64,000 bases of DNA. Source: Lunularia cruciata (taxonomy: Eukaryota > Streptophyta > Marchantiopsida > Lunulariales > Lunulariaceae). Shown in pieces: positions 1 through 12,469 of this stretch. The notes under the pieces are model-generated. The model was not told the origin of the DNA. It made no database searches and saw only the letters and a list, made by a program, of their open reading frames with translations. Where the stretch lies: assembly GCA_948567375.1 (NCBI GenBank), contig OX419758.1, positions 18,357,001 to 18,421,000 on the forward strand. Direction: 5' to 3'. Made by a program: the position numbers and the translations under genes. Every line of letters starts with the position of its first letter. The first letter of the stretch is position 1.

Positions 1-29
1 GGACTGCACACATATCTCAAACATATGGG

Positions 30-280
30 CTCCACTTTTTCAGTTTCTTATTACCGCAAGGAGTACCTTGTTGTTAGAGCTTTCTTAGTACTTCTTGACC
101 TAACCTCTTATTGTTTTCTTGCATTAAGCTTAGGGATACATTTATCTACCAATATGATGGTGTATAATAGTTTAGTCAAGATTTAAGCGTGTTTGGTTTG
201 ATTATGTTATCCATGGGAGTATTCTATATTACTCGCAAATTACTCCCTTTCTTATAGTATCACTTAATGAGTAGTTTATG
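30..280 (+). pseudogene. Mitochondrial atp6-like fragment, copy 1
   Basis: The plus-strand reading resembles the conserved core of ATP synthase subunit a (ATP6) of plant mitochondria. Recognisable strings are FLVLL, SYCF, ALSLGI, NMM and SLVKI in the right order and spacing (about 25 of 34 positions as I recall the family). After a one-base frameshift the reading continues with a match to the 'LSGFAW.MLSMG' stretch. The sequence then runs into stops. Nuclear location beside transposons suggests a transferred mitochondrial (NUMT) fragment. It is not functional: no complete frame exists and several conserved charged residues, such as the Arg after SYCF, are replaced. A transposon frame resembling atp6 by chance is unlikely. 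Confidence 0.6.
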
Positions 281-680
281 TCCATTGCTTTTTCTAGGAG
301 CTCATCAAAATTTTCTATTTTCATTTGAAGCGGTCAAGGCATCTCCTTTGGTGCCTTCCCTATCCTTAACGATAGCCCTTTGTATGGCCTATTATTGAGG
401 CTTTAGATCCAAAGATTGGTCCAGCTAGCGATTTAAGCGTGTTTGGTTTGATTATGTTATCCATGGGAGTATTCTATATTACTCGCAAATTACTCCCTTT
501 CTTATAGTATCACTTAATGAGTAGTTTATGTCCATTGCTTTTTCTAGGAGCTCATCGAAAGTTTCTATTTTCATTTGAAGCGGTCAAGGCATCTCCTTTG
601 GTGCCTTCCCTATCCTTAACAATAGCCCTTTGTATGGCCTATGTTATTATTGAGGCTTTAGATCCAAAGCTTGGAAGCCA
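181..680. repeat. Tandem duplication, about 250 bp x 2
   Basis: Two head-to-tail units start at 181 and 431. Each begins with ATTTAAGCGTGTTTGG and ends in the 'ggctttagatccaaag' stretch. The second unit repeats the distal part of the atp6-like fragment, so this fragment was internally duplicated before the larger 57-kb-scale duplication. Confidence 0.9.
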
Positions 681-689
681 GAACAAACC

Positions 690-3470
690 TTGATCTAGAA
701 CAAGAGAGAGGGAGAAAGGAGAGAAAAGATATTATTGATTTTTAAAGACCTCACCCACATAAATCACATGAGTAAATAATCAATCTATCAGGCAGTAGGT
801 TTTCTTTTCAGCTGCGGTTCACTCATTATCACTGAGTAACAAAGGAAACTTTACACCCTTCCAACATGGGTACTGATCCGATTTTGATGGTTATTTCTTT
901 CTCAAAAGCTATAACATATATTTTGGTTATAGCATGATATCCCACTAAATGGATGTGTATACTTTTAGTAACTGTACCAAGTATGATTCTATTCAAGAAT
1001 AGCATTCAACCAAGGCATCATTTTAAAAATCTAACTTGATGGTTTCTAAGATCATGAGGATCTTGATCAAGACTTTTAGTATGGCTATTCACTTTCAACT
1101 TTAAGAGGTCATTAAATCTTTGCCTGGACAAGAAACCTCATGAACATCATTCTAGAGATTTAAAAGACCTTTTCGCGAAGATAATCATTAATCGTTCCGT
1201 AGATGAAACAGATTTTGCATGTAATTACTCTACGATTAGTATCTATTCATGGATATCACCAATATGCTCTAACTGATAATTAAAGGTCAAGAGTGGACTC
1301 GGCAGTCGTGCTTAGTGAGGGTTTGTTTGACTTTGTTTTGGAGTTTGATAAACCTAATCTTTTTATTCCCACCCAAAATCTACTACCATTCAACATGTAA
1401 AGGAAATAAGAAGTCTACTTTTGTATTTTCTTTCAATGCTTCTTATGCTATAAACAAATGAGAAGCTTAGTTTAGAAGGCAAGCGGTGCGGATGCAAGTA
1501 GGCATTCTTGTTTTTACCTCATTACTACTGATACTCATGTGGGTTTATTACCCACATACTAGTTTGATTTTCAATGCGTATGATTGGGTATTTACCAGAT
1601 TGTATCCCCTGTTTATATCCTCCAGATCCTCGGTGCTGGGCTTGCAGGTATAGCCTCCTCAATTCTTTGAAAATGTTTTCTACCATACCGAAGTTCCCAA
1701 ATATGATTGATCCTGAAAGTGTTCACTTTCGCTCTTCCTCTCTGATCAGAAAAGTAGCCAACATAAAAAGTGAGACAAATTCTTCTGATGAAAATCACAA
1801 GCAAGCGGAGTTTATACGGCAGAGGTCCTCAAGACTCAGTTGAAGGGTTAACACACACAGCTGTAGTAGACCTGATTGTACAAGAGTCTCCTAATTCACA
1901 TCCTTTGAAGATGGCAAGTTCTTCAGTGCTATACCAGTACAGATCTTTCTTATTCACTTGTGTAGACACACTTCAATGTGAGATACTTACAGTTCGAAAT
2001 CTAAAACACTTGACTCTTACTAGCTTTGGGCGGTATCTTTCTATGTAAGTGTAAACTATTTATGTCCACATCTTCTCTCTCGAACGGCCTCAATGCTTTT
2101 GTAAGGATTGAAGGAGACTAATATGCTGAATCTTCGTTGATTCAATCATCAGAATGAATTTATAGGGAGTTTTATAGAACTCTCTAGTTATTAGGTTTGT
2201 GTTACTAACATACTAATTGTTGTAAATAATTACAATGTCACTCTTATACTGCATATTCGTGCAGAGCAAGGTCCACTCTGTATTTTACTGATTAGCAATG
2301 ATTACGGGTCCTTTAGGATTCGGAAATTGCAACAACGCAAAAAGCTTATTATGATTTACAGAGACTATTATTAACGTACAGATCTTCTTACGAGTTCCTG
2401 CCACCGAGCTAGAAAATGTATTTTCAACTTATATGTTCAACTTTCACCAACTTATTATATTTACTGTAATCTCCATCTTATTTTAACGTGGCTTGATCTT
2501 CTAACACTTTCGTTCGTAGCTTTCAGTTTATACACTGTATATACTGTTTGACGTTAAAAGATCTAATTCACTGGCTGACGTCAAACAGATAAGTATTTAA
2601 ATTATGCTTGGGCTTGATTCTCTCCAGTCTATTCTATGATAGTCTGTTCATGTTGATTGTTCCTAGAATACTCACAAGACTTCGTACTGCCAGTTCACTT
2701 ACTTCATACTCGAATTTATAGACCATGTAGACTCGAATTCAAAAGTTTTGATGAATTCCTTGTTAACAGTACCCATGGCATGGCACACTCTTGATCTTCA
2801 TATTTTACTTGCAAGGCAGTTACTTTCACGTCAGCGAAGGATCATTGTGATTGACTTTTATCTTCTTTCTGACTAGTCTGATGTACATCTCTGTGACTCT
2901 CCAATACAATATCTCATGGAATCCATTCTCATTCCAGGGAACATTAAAATATGAATGCCTTCCATAGAAACTTAATGAATTTGACTTTGCCCTTTGTTAT
3001 TCGCTTGGCTTTGGTTTGTGAAAGCTTTGCTAATACACTCGGCGCCTATCACAACCATTGTTCTCCATAGGCAGCTGAGGGAGACGAGGATGCGAGTAAT
3101 TCCCAACGAGTCCAAGTGGAAAAATGATCCGGGACGCGTTGTTGGGAGCAAAAGGGATCGACATTAGGTTGCTGAGAAGTGCGAAGTTAGGTTGCTTGTG
3201 AATTTCGTATCAACGGTAAATAGAATCTACTCTCATTCCTACATCAAACAGCGGACAGTTGAAAACAGGTTCAGAACGACTCAAACGAGAATTAATGTTC
3301 TCAGTGCACTTTTAGTATGGTCTTTGATATTTGAATATAGAATCCAGATTGTTATTGCTAATTTTTGTGAAAATTTAAATTGTAATATAATAATTAGAAT
3401 GTCCAATTTGACCTTCAATTTCGCGATACTTTTTCTTCCCGGATGCAGTAACACAAGAATCCAATTTTTC
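690..3470. other. Non-coding stretch with no recognisable gene
   Basis: About 2.8 kb of AT-rich sequence. Short open frames near 1574-2048 differ between the two large-repeat copies by indels that change their reading (extra bases at 58767-58790 and 58945-58970). I therefore do not regard them as genes. No RNA gene or transposase was recognised. The same holds for the corresponding 57870-60700 in copy 2. Confidence 0.6.
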
Positions 3471-3479
3471 ATTCTCTAT

Positions 3480-4300
3480 TGATTATAATAGATTATTGGC
3501 CACTCGTTTTAGCTCCTATCAAGTGGATTAAGTACGAATTATGAAATCTCTGTTTCGTATTAGGATGTGCTATATTTGTCGTACATTGAGCATGGAAACT
3601 ACTTACTTTACAAAATGAAAACAAAGCAGCTAAAGAATAAACAATACCTTGAATTCCCATTATCTTGGTCATCCACAATGGTCTCTTTGTTGAATCATTT
3701 CTGCAACGGCATAAAAAATGAATCTTGATGGAATTACACTCTCAGTAAGTAAGATGGAGTCCAAAATACAAAAACCTTCCAGAGTACATGTTTATATACC
3801 AAAGACTTATGTTTGCCTGGGGTACTTAACATTGGCAAAGAAAGATATTTTATGTTCTCAATTCTCTTTTATATTTTTAGTGTTATAAGAATCAATGAAA
3901 TTTGAAGTACTTAATGCCTTGTAGTTGTGGAGTATCTTTCAAGTTAAACCATGATAGAGTAAGAATAAAGAGTGGTTGAAGATTGTTGGCCCAATTCCTA
4001 AATGGCTCCTTAGTCAATCTTCCATATCTAAAACTTTAAGAAAATAAAATGATGAACTGGATTTGGATACATTAAAAGGGAAGAAATTGAAAATTTAGAA
4101 TATAGTATTTATCATTTTTGGTGAAATTTTTCTCTTTTCATCTTCTATTGCTCAAATTTTTAATAATTTTTTCACTTAAACTTGATATTGCTCAATCCAA
4201 TCTACATTATGAGGAAATTCATATATTCTTTTCTCAGGTTAAAAAAGGAGATTCTAAACCCAAAGGATAAGATAATCATTGGTTTTATATAAGGTACCCG
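3480..4300. repeat. AT-rich dispersed repeat, partial copy
   Basis: Shares a series of landmarks with 54720-55640 and, more weakly, with 32270-33190: 'agctaaagaataaacaat', a 'ctccttagtcaa'-like stretch, and 'ggataagataatcattgg'. Family similarity is low (perhaps 65-75%). No coding capacity was recognised. Confidence 0.55.
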
Positions 4301-4559
4301 CTCTAATACAATGCCCTATCAAAATATGACATTCTAATAGAAAGGGCATTTTAATTTTTGTCGTCTAGAAGGAATATGTCATCAACCTCATGTTCCTGAA
4401 ATTCAAATTCCTCCACTACTTCATTCTGGTTAGAGATCCAAAGTTCTTTGAATCAGGACCCATAAATATTGTGGCACGTAATGTGTCATTCTTCAAAGTT
4501 GTCATGAAATCCAGCTCGAACAATCTGATTTCTGAATCACCGACTGGGGAACGTTTCAC

Positions 4560-5660
4560 CATCTTGTCTTGACACAATCGTAGATTACTTCTTATTTTGG
4601 AGGTTTTGGGTTGCCTCCTCGAGTAAGATCAATATTGCCTGATTTCTTCCAAGCCTCGATCAAATGAGATAGATTATCCTAAAATCACTTGTAAATTTTG
4701 AACCAGCTTGAACGTAAGGAGTCAGTCCGCCAAGAATAATTGCTGAACTGATTTTTTGATTTGTCATTTAGGACTTCACATCATTTGAAATATGACTTTG
4801 CAAGAATCCCATACCATTAGCTTTCCTTGAAGATCCCCAACAATACATGGGAATATGAGCTCCATCTATGAAATCAGCAGTCCCTTGTTAACCCATCCTT
4901 TGCTTTGATAGACCACCCATAGACCATGCTTTTTGTGGATAGATGAATCATTGCCTTTAATAATCACAAGTGGCATCTCCTTGCTGCCATCGGCTTTTAT
5001 GGCAAGTATAATGATTATTCTCATCGACACAAATCCAGTAGTTGTTAACAAAATGTGCCTCACCCCTATTATGTCGATCATTGTTCACCGAGGATCTTCT
5101 AGATACACAACAGCCCCATCCATCAATATCATATTGGATAACGTGCATGTTTTCCAAAATTGCTTAGGTATTTCATATATTCAAAAGCACGATTGAGCAG
5201 CATTTCATCAGAAAGTGTGGCCAAATTTGTAACTCGACAAAACAAGAACCAATTCTGCTCCATAAACTTTGTCAGCCAACCATCTAAAGCTTTGAAATTC
5301 TCCTCACTAATGTTCTCTTGTTTGGCAATTTCTTGGGCGATGTGGCAGACCATCTCTTGGGTTCCATGCTCTTTCACAGCCCTCAGATTCTTAATCATAT
5401 CAGCAATTTTGTCATCAAATTCAATGAAGATGCCTTTTCAACCACCACCACTTAAACGTTTCCTTGTTAAGTCATTAGACAAAGCATCAATAATACCACC
5501 GCAATTGGCCCACCAAGTCCACACTGTGCCTGATGGAAGCTTGAATTTCTTTGTTGCCCGAGTAGGAACACCATGTCACACCATTTGTAGTGTTGCATCT
5601 AGATTGCTCGGACATTGGAGTTGCAGTGATAGTAGTTGGAGGTATTTTAGTAGTTTTCCA
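4560..5660 (-). pseudogene. Pogo-like (Tc1/mariner superfamily) transposase, decayed, copy 1
   Basis: Read on the minus strand from about 5660 downward, three parts appear in pogo order. A Tc5/CENP-B-type helix-turn-helix region lies at about 5400-5190, with ALDGWL followed by W-F and LSDEMLLNRA. A DDE region start lies near 5110-4870, with MDGAVVYLEDPR, a 'TTGF' and IKADGS-MPLVI. A second acidic block lies near 4817-4680, with VWDSCK and then GGLTPYVQ. The usual DE of the first catalytic motif is DG here. Frames shift at least twice and carry stops, and an extra frameshift near 5440 cuts the N-terminal frame compared with the other copy. Terminal inverted repeats were not located. It cannot encode an active enzyme. 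Confidence 0.72.
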
Positions 5661-6708
5661 TAGACCACTTTCCGACGGTCAGATTTTGTGTTTGGAGTAC
5701 TAACTTCACGGTGGGGCTCACCATTACTTTGCACCATTCGCACCGTCGAGTGTGCTGTCAGCGGGACCATTAGGGTTTCAGACCTATCTCAAGTCCAAGG
5801 GTATACTTTTGAAGTGCAGCTCAAGTGGAGAGTTAGTGGAGGATTTGGCGGTCAACCAAATTTAGGGTTTACATCAGATTTTTGTTGGAGTTTACATTAG
5901 ATTTTGGTCAGATTTGGAGGAGTTTTGCTAGATTAGAAAGAGTTTCAAAGTTGCAAATTTTGGCTAGAGTTGGTGGAGTTTTTGCCAAATTTGGAGGAGT
6001 TTTGCTAGATTTGGAAGAGGGTTTGAAGTAAAAAGAAGAAAGGCCTCATTTGGCATTTAGAGGCTTTGAGGCATAGGGCTGTGGGCTATGAGAGGCTACA
6101 AAGGCCTAAAAGGGCCAACAAGCCAACTTGTTGGTGTGACGCTAGCTAGTTTAGAGTAGATCTTGGTCATTGTTTGGCAAAATCTGCCCATCCTACTAGA
6201 TTGTGTGCAATAGGGTTTGACCCCTAGATCTCTTGTTCCTAGATTGGTGCCCTAGTCAATTGGTCCACCCTCACTTGTTGTCCTAGTGACTGGACCACTG
6301 TTATCTATACACTTGTAGCTTTGGCTAGGCAAGGCAATTTGATCCCATTCTTGGTGATCTTGGTCCCTTAAGATGTAAATACAAACTTCTCTTATGTCAA
6401 ATCCCAAATGGTGGCAGAGTCAATCCGGTGTTACTTTATGAGATGGAGGGTTTTTGTTTAGATTTCTTGTGATTGGACCTCCTCCATTCTCTACTTCTTG
6501 TTTTTGCACCACATTTGTGTGAGGCGCCCTGACTTTTGAACTTTGGCGCTCTAGTGTGCTCTCGGTAATGAGATTGGAGTGATGACCAGTAGACTACCTT
6601 TGTTTCTCTTCGGTGAGGCAGGAAATGATGACTTGCAGACCGTGAGAGTGCATGTGGTGATGGGAGGTTACAAGTCACCCTTTCTCCTAGTATAGTTATC
6701 TCAGTTAG

Positions 6709-7126
6709 TGTAACAATATGGAGTTTAGCAATGAAGTTAGTCGGGCTTACGAAGTAGAGAATAAGACAAAATAGCCTAGAATATTCTAGAAGCATCTAAG
6801 AAGCTTCTTGGGAAGCTTCCCAACTAGTTAACTTGTGCCCTCAAGCAGCTTCTAGAAGGAAGCTTCTAGAAGCTTCTAAGTAGCTTAGCTTGCACGCCAA
6901 GTAGGTGGCTTCTTGAGAAGCTTCCTGGTTAACTTGGCTTGCACTCCAAGAAAGCGGCTCAAGGAAGCTTCTTGAGAAGCTTCAAGGGTCTTGTATGCTA
7001 CCTATAAATACCAAAGCCAAAGCTCATGCTAGGCATTCAGAGTTTTCCCTCATTCAAGTGTCCCAATGTGAGTTTCCATTCTCCTATTTCTCTCCTCGGA
7101 TTCGGTCTTTTATAGTTAGAGTTACA
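6709..7126 (+). repeat. 5' LTR of Ty3/gypsy element
   Basis: Starts TGTAACAATATGGAG and probably ends TTACA at 7126. It is rich in the palindromic words AAGCTTCT and AGAAGCTTC. A TATAAATA box at 7003-7010 lies in the expected place. Two relatives on the minus strand (37503-37012 and 35765-35401) support these borders by sharing start, TATA region and end. The relative at 37012 is followed by a sequence resembling a Met-tRNA primer-binding site; the site after 7126 is too altered to recognise. The first 71 bases recur at 63930-64000. Confidence 0.8.
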
Positions 7127-7356
7127 TTAGTGAGTACACTAGTGTTCCGTGGGTATTGGCACTTGATTGGTGGTGTTGGCACTTGGTGGGGTACTTGCGG
7201 TTTGCGGTTGTAGTTTGTGGTTCCAGTTTGTAGTTGGCTATTAGTAGTTACTTTGTCACAATGAAGTTCATTGGGGATTCTAGAGGAGATAGCCCTATAG
7301 TACATAATGTGTTTACTTGGAGTAGCACTCAATATTAGCCTGTATCTCAGGTCCCA

Positions 7357-8760
7357 ATGAGGGAAGAGATTGACTCTGAGTTGGAGTTCAATATAGGAGT
7401 TGATTCAGTTGAGAGTGCACTTGGCGTGTCCGCACCATTGTTGTGGGACATGGATGAGATTTATGGGGCCTCCAAAGGCCCTAGGCGTTACTTTGGTACA
7501 ATGGATACCATTGAGTTGAATGACTTCATCCAAGAGTTTGATAGTTGGTGTGATCTAGAGTAGATGCAGAACCCGACTTTGTTTACACCCTTCATGGCAT
7601 GGAAGGGGTTGTTTTAACATTTAGAGGGTCCACCAATGGACAACTACCACAAGTTTAGGAGAGCTCACTTGGAGGAGATTGACTTATGGAGACAATATTG
7701 GTCTCCAAACTATGTCTCTATCACTTTAGGCTTGGTTGCCGATAGTAGATCGGCTGTACCCACGAGTTCTAGCTTGAGTAGTGTTGGTGGAGCTAGTGGA
7801 GGTGCACTAGTTGGAATTAGTGCTACCACAAGTGGAGGTACCACTGTAGGAGGTGGTGTGGTATCAGGGTTTACCTCCATAGTGTAGTTCTTCCAATGTT
7901 TGAGGTAGAACTACTAGGTAGTGCAGACTGACAAGTTGAGGAGCTTGCAGGAGTTCCAACAAAAGGTTGGAAAGAGCCTATGCAAGGCATACACTTGCAT
8001 GAGGCGGTTGATCAATTTCACTCAAGGAGTTACTCAAGCCCAAGCAGTCTAGTTTTGGTATGAGATACTAGACAAGGAATTGCAATGTAGAGTTCATGAT
8101 GCTATGTTGTTATAGGCTACTTTGCTCACTTTGGCAGTGGTCTTTGGTTTGGCTGAGCGTATTGAGCTCAACATGGTGGAGGAGAGAGTGGTGACATCTA
8201 GATTTGGTAGGGAGACCTCATCCACAACTATGACTTCTTCTAGAGTGCAACAAAGTGCACCACACCTAGTTGGTTTTTGAAAATAGGGTGGATAGTCTAG
8301 GTCTTATGGAGCGAGTGGGGGGCCTAATGTAGTTAGACCTTTACATTCATTTTTTGGTCAGCAACAGCCAGTTAATAGTGGTGTTGCTTGTTGGACTTGT
8401 GGTGGATCTCACCATAAGAGAGAGTGTACTCATGGCAGTGGACCCAATACCTTTGGTGCATCACAACAAGCATAGAGACAATGTGATCATTTTCATAGAT
8501 ATGGTCACTCTAGTGACTGGTGCTTTGACCTAGACCCAAAGTTATGGAGTGGTATGGCGGCTATGGCAGGTAGTAGAGGAACTCTAATTCATGGAGGACA
8601 AGTAGTAGATGTGGTGGTAGAGGATCTACACCTAGTAGAGGTGCAATACCTACCCTTACTTCTAATATAGCTATAGCTATAGCTATTCGGATTGAGTAGT
8701 TGGAGCAAAAATTGGCTAGCATGGCCATTGCTTAGAAGACATCAGATTCGGATGTTGAGG
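7357..8760 (+). pseudogene. gag region of the Ty3/gypsy element
   Basis: Fragmentary frames 7357-7563 and 7636-7887 carry gag-like acidic and then Ser/Gly-rich sequence. Further downstream a zinc knuckle CWTCGGSHHKREC (8389-8427) fits the CX2CX3HX4C form frequent in plant gypsy gag. A second Cys/His cluster follows (CDHFHRYGH...WC, about 8480-8523). Gag packages the element RNA into particles. Stops interrupt the frame every few hundred bases. Confidence 0.7.
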
Positions 8761-9374
8761 CTTCCACCTCATATGTTGGTGAAAGAGATGCTTTGGACTT
8801 CATGTGCGGAGCAACATAGGTAGAGGCATCTATAGTAGTGACTAGGAGTGCAATATGTGCTCCAAAGCCTAGAGGAGCATCAGTGGAGTTGGATCTACAA
8901 AGAGGAGAGGTTGGGAGACAAGTCACACTTCCCCAATCTTTCATGCTATCTAAGGCATTGTAGATGACATCCATAGCTCCTAGACAAGTGCAAGTATGGT
9001 AGGTGGTGATGGAGTGCATGATAGACTACCTGCTAGTCAACCACCTTCTACTACATAGACTGAGTCTAGCATGATGTTGGGGGCGGCTCAACTGATTATA
9101 TGGTGCCTTTTGTTTTCACCTAATGACATGTTTACATTGGGAGTTGACCCAATCCCAATGTTCCAATTGGTTACCACACTTTGTGAGAGTAGGGATGATG
9201 CGGTTCCTACTACTAAAGCAGAGGTGGTTGATAGTGGAGTTGACTTGGTTGAGGAGCATGGGATCCATTCAACGACCAGTGGTTTATGGCAAGTAACAAC
9301 AACTAGACTGGAGGAGTTGCCAACTAGAGAGAGTGCAATTCACACATGGTGTTGTCCTATTGGATAACCAAAAG

Positions 9375-9530
9375 GGGATTTTCCATTTGGTGGGACCTCC
9401 AGGAAAGGTCTATACACCACAAAGAGTCTTGTTAGACTCAGGTGTGCAACCCCTTATGTTGGGGAAGGCTATAGTAGTCGGTCTAGAGTTACAAAAGATT
9501 GATGTGGAGAGGTGTCCATTTTAGATCCAA
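9375..9530 (+). pseudogene. Retroviral-type aspartic protease fragment
   Basis: VLLDSGVQPLMLG matches the active-site segment of retroelement pepsin-like proteases (DSG triad at 9435-9443, followed by a hydrophobic and G). The segment between this and the zinc knuckle contains stops. The protease would cleave the element polyprotein; this copy is inactive. Confidence 0.6.
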
Positions 9531-11589
9531 ACATCTTTAGGTGGTGGTTCAACATAGTACATCACATGTGGGGAGCTTGTTGTCCAAGTTCAACTTGGTC
9601 ATCCGATTGATAGTTTGGTGGTGAAAGCTTAGGCTATTGCAATAATAACTGAGTCATATGATGTGCTAGTTGGGGATGTAGTGTTATACCCCATGGATTT
9701 CAGTATTGACTATTGGGAGGAGACAGCCTCCTAGAGACTAGGTTGGTAGTCTGGTGAGGGACGGGTATGTCGCCTACCAGTACACTTCAATAGTGGCAAT
9801 CTTGGCTCACTATAGTCGGGGAACATGGTAGCAGCAGTTTTAGCTTTCAATGGTGTAGTTTCTTGGCTTGGTGACTTGTTGGAGGGGAATGCCCATATAG
9901 AAGATACTCTAGTACCAAAGGAGATCACTCGGATTTGGAGTACTAGTGGGATTGTTCCATCCACCTCGGATGTTCCATTGTGGAGTTCAAAGGAGGCATT
10001 GCAGCAACATGCAGATTGGTTGGTGCAATAGACTTGGAGTGGAGCCTTTGTATCACCAAGAGATGAGTGTGAGGATTAGCCTCAAGAGTCTATTACCTTG
10101 ACACCTTTGGATACCGCACTCATTGCTTGGCAATATCCACTAGAGGGAGTTTGTCTATTGGGGTCATTTGGTGGGATTAGCACCGGACAAGCTGCGGTCC
10201 TACAGGTAGGTATACGAGTACAGAGGTACTTGTATGTGGAGAGAGATAAGATTACTAGACAAATCTCTCTACATCATGTGGCACACTTGGCCTACCGATA
10301 TTCTGAGTTATTATTGATATCAACAATCAGAAGTTACTAGAAGGTCCTACTAGCAGACATTTCCTTATTGGGGGTGCATGATCTAGAGAGACATGGGCAT
10401 GTTCACTTGGTGATTTTTGGATGGCCATGTTAGGGACATACACGTGCTAGCTGAGTTTTGGGTCTTCAAGATCCTCATTCTAGTGTGTTTTGGGAGATGT
10501 TATGGATATTACAACATCTCCATGTCCATCAATCTGTTTCTCCAACTTACCTTTTGGAGAACATTCCTTTGATGGGTGATTCTTGCAGCAAAGTGGTGGT
10601 GGATACACATCAAGTCCATTCTTGGATGGGACTTGTTGTATTGTTAGATGCAACCAGAGTGGGATCATGGGCTCATCATCTTTGTATTTGGTATACAAAC
10701 CTCTTACCTAGAGAGGTTCTACAATGTGCCTATGATGGGATTCAATGACTAGACCACGTCCTTGTTGATGACATCTTGGATGTTGGGCATCAGTCTCAAA
10801 TAGTAGTAGTGGTTGATAGGTCACCTATGGAAGTGGTGAACCTAGTTGGATAGCCTAGAACCACTTTTCCCACACTTATGAGTTTCCCAAGCTCCCATGC
10901 TTTTCAAGAGGGAGGTCTTGGATTGGTTAGGGACTCATAGTAACAATAGTTGGTGGAGCCCAATGCCGATGAGAGAGAGCATGTGATGGGATTTCACACC
11001 AGTATTACCATTGTTCTTATAGTGTTAGAGGCATCCAGGCGTTAGGTGTTAGGTCAGGCTATGGACTTGAATTGTTTGACCTGGATTTTGAGTCTTGGTT
11101 TGGCAGAGCAGCATAGGATGCACTTGATAGGCATCACCACTCGGACACTTGTGAGCTTTATGTTTGTCAAGATGATTCAGGCACATGCTCGGTGTGATGG
11201 ACCGAGTGGACATGGTATTCTTGGGACACAACCAATAGCTCTAGGAGAGTGGTCTACTTGGAGTCCATCCAGGTGAGCGTGGTCTACTTGGATTACACCC
11301 TTGGTCTACTTGGGATGCAACTAGAAGACATGTGGAGCTTGCAGCCAGAGTGGAGAGAGTTTTTCACACAAAGGTTAGGACCTCTAGTGGTTGAGGGCAT
11401 GCCACTATTGCTCCCAAGGGCCCAGTATAGCAGCCAATGAGTACGTCTTCTACTCTTGCAATAGTTATAGAGGATACTTGGGAACCAGATCTGAGACCCA
11501 AGCTTATAGGTGAGGAAAGACGGAGAGTTTGGAGGTTCTTGAGGAGCTACACGAGTTGTTTTTCTAAAGGGGCCTGGTATATGGATTGA

Positions 11590-12460
11590 GCTTACTAGCA
11601 ATACACCAATTTTCTGACGTCCTTATCAATATAGTGATATGGAGAGGATATTGATTCAGGCCGGAGTGGTGACCTTTTTGAGGCTGGTTCGGTGGAGATT
11701 TCACATGGAAAGTATGCATCAACAATAGTCATGCCATCCAAGAAGGATATGCATGACAACTACACAGATAGGTAGATGTGTGGAGATTACCGTCCTATCA
11801 ACCGACAGACCAGGGCTGATTGATATGCCATGCCTACACCAAAGGAGATTTTTGATGCAATTGGGCATGCAAAGGTCTTTAGTACTTTGGATCTTTGAGT
11901 GAGATATCATCAATTGCCGATCAAAGAGGAAAACAAGTCCAAGACAACATTCTGGGCTATTGATCCTCACGGTAAAGATATGTTATATCAATGGAGGTTC
12001 TTACCATTTGAGTTAAAGAACACTCTTGCCGAGTTCCAAAGGGTCATGGATAGGATCCTAGCTAGATTGGATTTCACTTAGTGCTATATTGATGACATTT
12101 TGGTCCATAGCACTATTATGGAGGAGCATGAGAGACAATTGTTAAAGGTGTTTGAGAGGTTGAGATCTCATGGACTCAAATTACATCTTGGGAAGTGTAG
12201 GTTCTGCCATGAGCAGGTTGAGTATTTGGGTCACACTACCTACCCTTGAGGACTTGGTGTTTAGCAGACCAAGGTGGAGGTTATTGTATGTGTTCCTCGG
12301 CCTATGAATGTGAGCAGAGTGCAAGCATTCCTTAGGTTGGCAAACTTCTATCACCGCTATGTTAGAGGATTTAGTGCCATTGCCAAGGCCTTGACAAAGC
12401 TGACCAAGCTTACACAAGAGTGGTGTTGGGGAGATGAGCAAGAGAGAGCTTTTCTAAAGC
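11590..12460 (+). pseudogene. Reverse transcriptase domain, Ty3/gypsy
   Basis: Recognisable landmarks in order are CGDYRPIN-like near 11780, ICYINGGSYHL-like (an altered Y-W-x-x-LPFGL region, read in two frames) near 11980, the catalytic YIDD at 12085-12096 followed by ILVHS, then LHLGKCRFC and EYLGH. A TAG lies four codons upstream of the YIDD aspartates, and TGA and TAG appear in the 12240-12265 stretch. The order relative to RNase H and integrase identifies Ty3/gypsy. Confidence 0.82.
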
Positions 12461-12469
12461 TCAAGGAGA

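Larger units (their letters stand above)
1..6779. repeat. Large direct repeat, copy 1
   Basis: This segment reappears at 57182-64000 in the same orientation, almost base for base; only scattered substitutions and a few short indels were seen by eye. The coordinate offset drifts from 57181 to 57221 because of the indels. It contains an atp6-like fragment, non-coding AT-rich DNA, a decayed pogo-like transposase and the first bases of a Ty3/gypsy LTR. Since the same LTR insertion point is present in both copies, duplication followed that insertion. A tandem duplication with a period near 57.2 kb is the simplest reading. Two copies of a larger mobile segment, or an assembly artefact, remain possible. 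Confidence 0.93.

Noticed and set aside
5160-5663. Plus-strand open frame of 167 codons (repeated at 62382-62885)
   Set aside because: It is antisense to the pogo-like transposase, whose family motifs lie on the minus strand.
1-6779. Interpretation of the large direct repeats as giant LTRs of one 64-kb retroelement
   Set aside because: The segments contain a DNA transposon and the start of another LTR, and the DNA between them includes host genes in place of a single gag-pol.
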